DNA from: Emiliania huxleyi CCMP1516
Taxonomy: Eukaryota > Haptophyta > Isochrysidales > Noelaerhabdaceae
DNA: 64,000 nt
Reading direction: 5' to 3'
Assembly (NCBI RefSeq): GCF_000372725.1
Contig: NW_005196379.1
Coordinates: 252,247-316,246, forward strand
The position numbers and the translations under genes were made by a program. Below the pieces are notes generated by a model that worked only from the letters and a program-made list of their open reading frames with translations, was not told the origin of the DNA and made no database searches. Below are positions 22,069 through 30,054 of the stretch, piece after piece. The stretch's first letter is position 1. Each line of letters starts with the position of its first letter.

Positions 22069-23665
22069 ATGCCGATCGACCTCGACTCCTGGTGCTCGTA
22101 CTCGACTGAGAAGCAGATTGTCGTGCGGCACCGCTGGGCCGGCATTCTCTACTACTCGTGCTGCCTCTTCGTCCTGATCTACGTCGTCGCCGTGCAGATC
22201 ATCGCCAACCAGGGCTTCACGGCGTTCCAGGCCCTGAGTGGCACCGTCAAGGGCAGCTTCTTACCGCCCGCCTCGCTCTCGCCGGTCGATTCGCTGCACT
22301 ACTGCAACCAGTCCGCCAAACGGAGAGGCGCCGCGCAGCCGTGCGTGTCTTGGGACGCTTCGCTCACGACGCAGACCTACTCCAACGCGCTCCTCGTGGG
22401 CACGCGCGTCACGCGGCGGCTGCAGCGCCGCAACGCGTCGTGCGGCGAGCTACAGTATGGCTGTGCCCCATGGTTCCAGGCGCCCGACGATGTGGTCTCT
22501 GCCTACGTCGGCGATGTCGAGAGCGGGACTGTGCTCGTGCAACACTCCGTCTCGTCGCAGTCGGCGCTCTCTCTCTTGCCGGGCGGGCGCGACGCGCTCG
22601 ACTCCTTCGGCCCTCGCAAGCCGGCCACGCTCACCGGCGCCGACGGCACGACCGTCGCGACAGTTCCGTGCGACGGCCAGAGGAGCGAGCACGACCCCCG
22701 GTGCGGCAAAGGGAGGGGCGACCTCTTCACACTCGGGCAATTCTTATTATTCTTCTTCTTATTATTATTATTAGGTGCGGCAAGGGGAGGGGCGACCTCT
22801 TCACACTCGGGCAGCTGCTCGCTGCGGCAGGCGTCGACCTCGATGCGCCGAGCCTCTCCTCCGTCGGCGAGACGAAGCGCAGCGCCGGAGTCACACTCAT
22901 CCTCTCCGTCGACTACCGCGCCAACCTCCTCACCAGGCGGCAGTGACAGTGGGCCGTGACCGTGGGCCGCTTCCACGCACAAAGCAACACCCCGGGCCCG
23001 AAATCGCACGACAGCACAGTGGGCCGCTTTCACACCTCGCCGACGTTCGACCCAACCCCGACCCTGACGCCGACCTCTACCCCCGGCCGTAGGAGCGCGG
23101 ACTACTCCTACCTCGTCAACGCCTCTCGGCTCGAGGCCAGCCGACCTTGCAGCTCCTCCCTAGACCCTCCCAGACCCTTCCTCGAGCTTCCTGCAGCCGC
23201 CTGCAGGCAAAGGCGACCTTCTTCGGCTCCTTCGCCTCCACCTTCGGCGCCGTCCCCAACGCGACCCGCGAGGTCTTCTCGCTGCACGGCGTCCAGCTCA
23301 TCTTCGAGCAGAGCGGCGGGCTCACCTCCTTCGATTTCTTCACCCTCCTCCTCACCTTCGTCTCGGGCCTCGCCCTCGTCTCCATCTCGAAGAGCATCAC
23401 AAACACCTTCCTTCTCTACCTCGCGCCCCGCCGCAACGAGTACCGCCTCTTCCTGCGCTCTCAGACACCGGACTTCGCGCCCGCCAACCAGGCCGAGCGG
23501 CGCGCACTCGCCGACCTCGTCGCCTCCAAGCGGCGTAAGCGCGCCATCTGCGACGGCCAGCCGGCCGCCCCGGAGCAGTCCACCGAGCAGACCCTCGTTT
23601 CGCCGCTGGCGCCGCTCTCCGAGGAGCCGACCGCACCTCTCCGCGCGGGGAGCCGCGCAGAGTAG
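22069..23665 (+). CDS. P2X-like ligand-gated cation channel
   Basis: Four exons (22069-22700, 22775-22939, 23093-23135, 23207-23665) give 432 residues with phases consistent at every junction. The N-terminus carries YSTEKQIVVRHRWAGIL just before the first membrane helix, as in P2X receptors (a Thr-x-Lys/Arg phosphorylation-type motif next to TM1). A Cys-containing ectodomain of about 270 residues follows, with several N-x-S/T sites. Near the end, VFSLHGVQLIFEQSGG leads into FDFFTLLLTFVSGLALVSIS, the P2X-type second helix. The cytoplasmic tail is about 80 residues, charged and Pro-rich. P2X channels are trimeric and ATP-gated in animals and amoebae; algal members are known, some acting on internal organelles. 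Introns 2 and 3 are GC-AG; intron 1 is a 74-nt GT-AG intron inside a tandem duplication. Family assignment is by motif and topology, so moderately sure. Confidence 0.72.
22701..22813 (+). repeat. 39-bp exon duplication forming intron 1 of the P2X-like gene
   Basis: The first 39 nt of the intron (22701-22739) repeat the first 39 nt of the following exon (22775-22813) with one mismatch, both beginning GTGCGGCAA. The other 35 nt are almost pure T/A/C (TTATTATTATTAG at the end), supplying the polypyrimidine tract and AG. Frame analysis needs removal of exactly 74 nt, which this intron gives. The duplicate copy makes the GT donor. Confidence 0.93.
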
Positions 23666-23907
23666 CGTCCAGCGAGCGCCTGGATGGCGAACGTACGCGC
23701 GCAAGTACCGTCTAATTGTACGTCATGTTATGCGAATGTGTGTGTCATCTGTGTCGATATAGTGTGATTGTGCACCCTGTGGAGGTACACCTGTAGCATC
23801 CGTACAGGTACACGATTCGGCCCCGCTCCACGCCTCCACCACCACCTCCAGGCGCCCGCGCATCCCCATGAGCCATGTGGCCCGCCGCCCCCCGCCCGCG
23901 CCCCGGC
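23666..23907. other. short intergenic region before the LTR element
   Basis: No gene. The sequence GCGCCCGCGCATCCCCATGA near 23855 is host DNA into which the LTR element inserted immediately to the right. Confidence 0.5.
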
Positions 23908-24041
23908 AACAAGTTTGACCCAAAACAAGAACACAAGTTTGGCTCTACTAATATAGCGCGCGGATAAGGCGCGCGCGCCCCGCGGTGGCGGCGAAATATA
24001 ATATTATCTCAGAGGAATATAGTGTGAATGCCCGGGAACAG
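23908..24041 (-). repeat. LTR (3' LTR of the minus-strand element)
   Basis: 134 bp, matching 26965-27096 except for a small length difference in a CG-rich run. Contains AATATAATATTATCTC, an AT-rich block suitable for promoter or polyadenylation signals. Confidence 0.92.
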
Positions 24042-24082
24042 CCCCTCCTGGCCCGAGTGCGGGGCGCGAGGGACAAATAAAT

Positions 24083-26947
24083 TCAAAGGGCATGAAAGTC
24101 GTCGAGCTGCTTGATCAGGCCAGTAAAGATGGCCCGCGAGGCAGCCTTCGTGAGCAGGTCGGCGAGCATCACGACGCCGGGGAGGTGTTCGACGGAGATA
24201 ACGCCACGGCTGACGAGATCGCGAAGAAACTCGGCGGCGCGCAAGATGTGCTTGGTTTTCTTGAAGGCAACGGGATCGAAGGCCATGCCGACGGCGGACT
24301 TGCTGTCGCAGTTGATGACGCTGGCGCCGTCGATGGAAAATCCAAGGTCGATCAGTAGCTCACGGATGAAAATCACCTCCTTGGCGGCTAGCATGGCGCC
24401 GAAGAACTCTGCCTCGGCACTAGACAGCGTGACGGATCGCTGCATTTTGGAGAACCAGTGGAAGAGACATCCGTAGAAGAAGAACATGCCACCGGAGCAA
24501 GAGAACTTCGTTGCCCAGTTTGAATCGACGTAGCTCTCAAGGTTGCGGTTGGGATTCGGCTGCATGACGAGGGCGCGGTCAGCTGTGTCGCGCACGTAGA
24601 TAAGCACCCGGATGGCGGCTTTAAAATGCGACGGGCCAGGGTTCGTCATAAACCGAGCAAGCTGAGACGCGGAATAAGCAATGTCGACGCGCGTCATATT
24701 GGCAAGCCACAGTAGTCCGCCGACGATGGCCATGTAGGCGGTGCGGAATTCGGACATCTCGTCGTATTCAACAGATCCAACGGCGGGCTGGTCATCGGCG
24801 GACAGTTCGAGCCCCTCTTCCATAGGCGAGTCGAAGCGGCGTGAGCGGGACCGATCGAAATAGGCGCTGAACTTGGTAACGAGGTCGGCGGCGTAGAGGC
24901 CCTGGGACAAGTTCAGGGTCCGTGCGCCGCGGTCACGCGTGATGGCGGTGTTCAGTATCCATTCGAGCTCGCCTTTGTCCTCGGTAGGAAAGTGCTTGGA
25001 GATGTCGGCAACAAAACGGGCGCGCAGCGTGGGGCAGTTGTCGGCGATGAGTATGTCGTCGACGTAAACTAGCACCCATAAGACAAGATTGCCAGATCGG
25101 TAGATATACAGGCACACGTCGATGGTCGAGCGAACGAATCCCCAGGAAACGAGGAAGGAGGTGAGGAGTAGTCCCCACTCTCGCCCTGCCTGTTTGAGTC
25201 CATAAAGGCTGCGCCGCAGTTTGCAAACGAGGGAGTTGTTGCCACTGTTGACTCCTGGGGGAACGCGCATGTACAGATCCTCGTCAATGGTCGCCTGTAA
25301 ATAAGCCTGCCGAATATCGAGAGAAGTCAAATTGTAATCACGGGCGGCGGCGATGGCGAGTACGAGGCGGATAGTAAGGGCCTTGACGACGGTAGCGAAG
25401 ACGCGATTGAAGTCGACACCATGCTTCTGAGTGTTGCCGTCGGCGACAAGGCGTGCCTTGAACTTGTCGATTGAACCGTCAGCCTTGCGCTTGATTGCAA
25501 ATACAAAGTGGCAGTGCATAATATTGGCGTCGGCAGGAATCGAAGCAATCGGTACAAGGTCCCAGGTGTCGAGGGCAATGAGACCGGAAAGTTCCTTGTT
25601 AATAGCTTCGCGCCATTGCTCGACTTGAGGGCTAGACATGGCCTGCCGGTAGCTTTTAGGCACTCGTAGTGCACCCTGATCGGCGGTGAGGGTAACTGCG
25701 TATGCAGTGCAGGCAATCCGAGCGGCGGCGATGAGTGAGAATTCGTTGCCAATAGGATCGTAAGTGTCGAAAGCGGTGTCGACGGATCCAAGGCAATCGG
25801 CGAAGGCTAAGAAATCGGCGGCACATGATTCGCAGTAGACGGCATTGGAGATGAGGGCGGCAAGCAGGGAGTACGCAAGGAAAAGGAACCCAATGAGAGC
25901 AAAGCAAAGGAAAAATGGCCAGATCATTCCCATCCATGTGGACTGTACCCGAGCGCAATTCTTGTTTGAGAACATATAGTTCCAATGGAGCTCGTATTTG
26001 ACCCAATCGCGCTTGCCGCGTCGCCGAAAGTGATCAAGGCAAAGGGCTTTCGCAGCATCGGTGGTTCCATGGAGTGGCCAGATGATATCACATGTCCCAT
26101 TGTTGAAGGGCACTACCTCTGTCCCACTGCTCAAGGTCTCAAGGACTTGGTAGGTGGCAAGCTCCTTTCCAGAAGAACATGTCCCATGGTGCAATGCCTC
26201 TCCTGCACTCGACGTGTCCGAGTGGTCCCGGGGAAGGACTTTCTGCCAAGATGTAGGGTCAAATGTAGCGTTCCACGGTGAAACATTTTGGAGGCAAAGG
26301 AAGCCGTTCCCGTCGCACTGACCCAGAAGAATAGGCAGCATTGGGTGACCCAGCAAAGGTGGCGGCGGCATGTATGTCGCAGGCTTCCTATGGGGCTGGG
26401 TTGTCGCAGCAAGGGTCCCGTGCCTCATGAGTTGTAGCGCCATCGTATTGGGCCATGAGTGCACCTGTATCGCGGGGCTGCGGAGGGCCAAAAATTCAGA
26501 TTGGCCGCAGTGGGTGGATGAGGCCTCAGGAGCCGACTGTAGCGCGTGCTCCATCGCCTGGGAGGTAGTGTGAGTGGAGGCACACGTGTCCTCGCTTGTA
26601 CTGGTCTGAAGTCTGCAAATAGCGAGGAAGAAGTCAAAAATTGGATCGTCGAAACAAATGGCGGACTCGGACGGGCTCAAAGAGGCCAGTCGAGTGCATT
26701 GTTCAGATCCTTCATCCCGCATAGGGTTGTGCTCGCACACGCCAGGCGCCCAGGTGGTGGCTGACATAGATGGTGCAAGGCTTGTCCATGGTGGAGGTGC
26801 CATGGTGGTCGACGCTGTCATGTCGCTGGTGGTGTCGGCCTCGGCGATGCAGTAGTCGAGGCCGTGCTTCCCGGAGGGGAAGCCATACGCGATAGCGGTC
26901 ACGCCATAGCTCGCGCATAGGAGCAGGAAGCTAGGCAGGGGCCGCAT
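24083..26947 (-). CDS. retrotransposon polyprotein: secreted/membrane N-terminal part plus RT-RNase H
   Basis: About 954 codons, the ATG lying only some 15 bp inside the 5' LTR edge. Residues 1-22 form a signal-peptide-like leader (MRPLPSFLLLCASYGVTAIA). About 350 Cys-bearing residues with several N-x-S/T sites follow, then a strong membrane helix (IWPFFLCFALIGFLFLAYSL). From about residue 450 the copia-type reverse transcriptase runs through WREAINKELSGL, RLVADGNTQKHGVDF, LDIRQAYLQA, SLYGLKQAGREW and VYVDDILIAD, followed by RNase H (YVDSNWATKFSCSGG, SSAEAEFFGAM). An envelope-like or captured host membrane segment upstream of RT is not the usual copia order (gag, protease, integrase, RT, RNase H). 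The RT/RNase H identification is firm; the envelope-like reading is only by topology. Confidence 0.85.
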   Translation of the reverse strand: MRPLPSFLLLCASYGVTAIAYGFPSGKHGLDYCIAEADTTSDMTASTTMAPPPWTSLAPSMSATTWAPGVCEHNPMRDEGSEQCTRLASLSPSESAICFDDPIFDFFLAICRLQTSTSEDTCASTHTTSQAMEHALQSAPEASSTHCGQSEFLALRSPAIQVHSWPNTMALQLMRHGTLAATTQPHRKPATYMPPPPLLGHPMLPILLGQCDGNGFLCLQNVSPWNATFDPTSWQKVLPRDHSDTSSAGEALHHGTCSSGKELATYQVLETLSSGTEVVPFNNGTCDIIWPLHGTTDAAKALCLDHFRRRGKRDWVKYELHWNYMFSNKNCARVQSTWMGMIWPFFLCFALIGFLFLAYSLLAALISNAVYCESCAADFLAFADCLGSVDTAFDTYDPIGNEFSLIAAARIACTAYAVTLTADQGALRVPKSYRQAMSSPQVEQWREAINKELSGLIALDTWDLVPIASIPADANIMHCHFVFAIKRKADGSIDKFKARLVADGNTQKHGVDFNRVFATVVKALTIRLVLAIAAARDYNLTSLDIRQAYLQATIDEDLYMRVPPGVNSGNNSLVCKLRRSLYGLKQAGREWGLLLTSFLVSWGFVRSTIDVCLYIYRSGNLVLWVLVYVDDILIADNCPTLRARFVADISKHFPTEDKGELEWILNTAITRDRGARTLNLSQGLYAADLVTKFSAYFDRSRSRRFDSPMEEGLELSADDQPAVGSVEYDEMSEFRTAYMAIVGGLLWLANMTRVDIAYSASQLARFMTNPGPSHFKAAIRVLIYVRDTADRALVMQPNPNRNLESYVDSNWATKFSCSGGMFFFYGCLFHWFSKMQRSVTLSSAEAEFFGAMLAAKEVIFIRELLIDLGFSIDGASVINCDSKSAVGMAFDPVAFKKTKHILRAAEFLRDLVSRGVISVEHLPGVVMLADLLTKAASRAIFTGLIKQLDDFHAL

Positions 26948-26964
26948 CGCGATCGCTGAGCTGT

Positions 26965-27096
26965 AACAAGTTTGACCCAAAACAAGAACACAAGTTTGGC
27001 TCTACTAATATAGCGCGCGGATAAGGCGCGCGCGCCGCGGTGGCGGCGAAATATAATATTATCTCAGAGGAATATAGTGTGAATGCCCGGGAACAG
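26965..27096 (-). repeat. LTR (5' LTR of the minus-strand element)
   Basis: 132 bp, partner of 23908-24041. The retrotransposon frame begins just left of it. The primer-binding region should lie at about 26940-26964; I could not match it to a specific tRNA. Confidence 0.92.
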
Positions 27097-27285
27097 GCCC
27101 CGCGCACCGGCGTGCGGTCCCGCGGCCGCGCCGGGGGGGGGGCCGGCCGGGGGCGCGCGTATCTCGCCGTCTCGGGCGGTCTCGCTCTCGGCCGGTCGGC
27201 GTCCGCTGATATTTTTCGTACTCAGATTTTAGTATAGTGACTAGTCAAAAATGTGCAAAATGCAGAACGGCAGGAGGGAAACACT

Positions 27286-28115
27286 TCACCTTCCGAGGTT
27301 CAAGCCGTCCTCATCCACCACCTGCCCGACCAGCCGGCCTAGCGCCGGGTGCGATTTCAACACAAAGTCACCCGCCTTCGTGCGCAGCCAAACGCCGCGC
27401 TGGGCGGTCGCGCTGAGGTCTGCGCCGCGCGGGAGGGTGCGCGTCACCGCCGCCTTCAGAGAGGGCCGCGCCCGCGCGTTGACGAAGGGCCCTTCGAAGA
27501 CGACGCGGTGCGGCCTGTCTGGCAGCGGCAGCGGCACCTCTCCCTCCGCCGGCTCGGACTGCAGCGCGGCGAGCTCTGCCGTCGCCGCGTCGAGGAGGTG
27601 CACGGCCCGCGTGGCGCAGCGGACGAGCCGGACGGAAGGGTGGCTGCCGTCGTACCACAAGCTCGCACCGCTCCCGCCGCCGCTCCCACCGCCGCTGCTC
27701 CCACCGCCGCCCTCCGCGGCGGGCGGCGGCACCTCCGTCGCCGCTCGCCTCGCCGCCTCGCACAGCGCCCCTCGCGCGCCTCCCGCGCAGAGGCGGAGGG
27801 CGATGCGGCGCTCCTCCGCGGCGGCGGCGATGAGGGCGGCGTTGGCGGCAGCGGTCTCGAGCCCGTGCGCTGCTCCGAGGCCGGCGACCCAAGCGGCTGC
27901 GTTGCCGCCACGCAGCGCGAAGAGCTGCGCCGAGGTGGCCAGCAGCGCCTCCGCCTTGGCCGCCGCTTCCGGCGGCGCCGCGCCGCCGCGCACGCAGGCG
28001 ACGTAGCGGTGTGCGACTGTGGCCGCCTCGCCCGTGCCCGCCTCGGCTGCGCCCGCCTCGGCTGCACCCGCACCCGCCTCCGCCTCCGCCTCCGCCTCCG
28101 CCTCCGCCTCCGCCT

Positions 28116-28161
<46 letters not shown>

Positions 28162-28950
28162 TGCCGCCGCGGCTCGCGCCTCCGCCTCCGCCCCCTGTGC
28201 CTCGGCGAGGAGCGGCAGCGGTGCGGCGTGAGCGAACGGGTTTTGGCGCGAGGGAAGCAGGGTGCGAGCGCCGAAGAGGCGGAGCAGCGCTTCCTGCCCC
28301 GCCGCCTCGCTGGCGTTGTAGCATGTTAATATGCACGGTGCGCGCATCGCGAGCACGGCGGCGAGGGTGGGCAGCCACGGTGCCACGAGAGGAAGCAGCA
28401 GCGTGCCGACGCCGGAGTTGAGGAGCAGCATTGCGTCCGGCTCTGTGGTCAGCGCGGGCGCGTCCTTCAGCCGCGAGTGGAGCGTGCCACTGACCGCACG
28501 CACGAGCGGCCGCGGCGGCGGACGCTGGTCGGCCGGGCCCCACTCGCGCATTTCTGGGCCGCACAGGATGAGCTCGACGCCGTGCCGCGCCGCTGGTGGC
28601 CAGAGGGCGGCCAGGGGCTCGGCGAGGAGCCCGCGCCGTGCAAGCTCTCCCTCCATCGCCTCTCGAGCGCCGACTATCCACAGCAGCAAGCGGCCGCCCT
28701 CGCCGCGGCCAGCGCCGCAGCCAACGGTCCCTGGTGGGAGCACGCCGAGCGCAAACGCGATGGAGGCTGCCGTGGTGAGTCGCGCCCGCCGCAGAGCCGT
28801 ATCGGGCAGGCCGCCGCAAAGGTGCGCCACATCAGGCCAGCCACGCGGCTCACCCACGTTACCGTTGACTGTAGGCAGTGCTCGCCTCCGCCAGTCGCAT
28901 CGTTGAGCGCTTGCGGGCCGGCCAAACACGTGCGCCTGGCGACGGTCCAT
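27286..28950 (-). CDS. MSS51-C-like protein with C-terminal SH3b-like domain
   Basis: 554 residues in one frame, ATG at 28950. Residues about 85-250 resemble the C-terminal domain of MSS51/MYND-type proteins: LLLWIVGAREAMEGEL, ARHGVELILCGPEM, PDAMLLLNSGVGTLLLP, CILTCYNASEAAGQEAL. A low-complexity Ala/Glu stretch follows, corresponding to the (CCGCCT)n/(GCC)n tract at about 28075-28165. A middle helical region comes next, then a bacterial-SH3-like end (EGPFVNARARPSLKAA, TLPRGADLSATAQRGVWLRT). No MYND zinc finger is seen in this frame, so upstream exons may be missing from the call or the gene truly lacks it. MSS51 relatives act in mitochondrial gene expression or as methyltransferase-associated proteins; the role here is unknown. 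The A/E tract length is likely polymorphic. Confidence 0.6.
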
Positions 28951-29990
28951 TCATGCCAAGCGCGTGCGTGCGCACTGCGATTCGCCGAGTGGCGGCCGGT
29001 ACAGGGCTGGTTGTTCGCGCCAGCAGCAAGCCAACGGCCATCGCAGCTGCAAAATTCACACCCTCATAGCCTAACCAGTCGCCATGCCGTTTCGGTGCCG
29101 CAGCCCCTCTCACGCACCCGCTTCTTCTCCTGGCCACGCGCTCTCAGCACATCCAACTGCGGCTCCTTTTCCATCTCCACGAGCCGAGCAATTCATGCAT
29201 GATTGCAGAGCAATTGGTTGGCGTGTGGCCGCCGTCGGCCCACGCGTGTGTGCCTCATGGTGGGCCTGGGAGGGGTGCAGACACATGAGGGCAACGGCGC
29301 CAGCACCCCTCGCATCCCTCCTCTCACACGGCCGGCCTCCTCCCGCTCCCGCAGGCTCCTTTGGGTCGCACTGAGCTGCAGCCTGTGCATCGACGTCTGT
29401 TCACCAAGACTCGTACTCCGGCAGCAACATGCAGAAGCCAAAGCGCTCACGCGACGACAAGGAGAACCCTTCGATCAAGACGTCTCCTTTGAAAAGAACC
29501 AAATTATCGGCCTAGCTTTTGGTATAATATAGAAAAAAAACATAAAGAAAAGCCATGTGCGACAATCGCATTGTGTCCGAGGAGGCCACCGGCCAAAAGC
29601 GCATGTCTTGAAGGTCCGATACTGGAAGCCCATATAGGCACCTTACACTCCCCCGCAGTATCGCACCTCTTGAGCGACACTACGTTTCCGCAGCTGGGGA
29701 TTCTCGGGGTAACCCTCTTTGTACCCGTGCTGGCCGGATTCCTCCTCCGAACAAGGTGCTGTCGCACATTGTAAACAAGTTAAGAGCTAGATATGGAAAA
29801 TGAGCTCAAGTAGAGTTGTTGTAACATCGTATCTTATATTTGTTTTGATTTCCTATTATGTTTTTTTCAATTCTTTTTCCAGATCCTAAACTAAATAAAC
29901 TAGAGACTCGACAGAGATCGCTGAGTACGATCCCCATTTCAGATTAACGTGAGGGAGCGCGCCAAGCGTATCGATACGGTCGGTCTTGGG
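28951..29990. other. intergenic; AT-rich right half
   Basis: Upstream region of the MSS51-like gene, then a tiny ORF (29429-29515), then an unusually AT-rich stretch (about 29770-29960) with TTTGTTTTGATTTCC-like sequence, unlike the rest of the window. No gene is recognised in the AT-rich part; it may mark an inserted element or a terminator/replication-type region. Confidence 0.45.
29429..29515 (+). CDS. 28-codon ORF with KEN-box-like and basic motifs
   Basis: ATG to TAG encodes MQKPKRSRDDKENPS followed by SPLKRTKL. The N-terminal KPKRSR and C-terminal KRTKL look like nuclear-localisation signals, and DKENP matches the KEN-box degron consensus recognised by the APC/C. The sequence has the look of the N-terminus of a cell-cycle protein whose remaining exons are absent. 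It may be a retained first exon, a short peptide gene or chance. The run continues into AT-rich DNA with no downstream exon that I can recognise. Confidence 0.25.
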   Translation: MQKPKRSRDDKENPSIKTSPLKRTKLSA

Positions 29991-30031
29991 CCATGCTCCC
30001 GCGCTCCTCTCCCAAGCTTGCATTTTTAGCA

Positions 30032-30050
30032 CTTTTTTTACTTTTTTTTT
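30032..30050 (-). other. poly(A)-like tract 5 bp after the orphan ORF stop
   Basis: The plus strand reads CTTTTTTTA then CTTTTTTTTTT, so the minus strand has an A-rich tail immediately after the TAA of the 609-residue ORF. This is expected for LINE-type or processed retrocopies and is otherwise rare in this GC-rich region. Confidence 0.7.
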
Positions 30051-30054
30051 GGCC

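Larger units (their letters stand above)
23908..27096 (-). mobile_element. compact Ty1/copia-type LTR retrotransposon (fossil copy)
   Basis: A minus-strand element of 3.2 kb. Two LTRs of about 133 bp (23908-24041 and 26965-27096) are almost identical, so the insertion is young. In element orientation they begin TGTTCCCGGGCATTC. Between them lies one long frame with a copia-type reverse transcriptase (ends in the YVDDIL motif) and RNase H. Gag, protease and integrase are not recognised, so the copy is incomplete, although its remaining frame looks whole. Flanking sequence is very GC-rich and no target duplication could be fixed. Confidence 0.92.
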
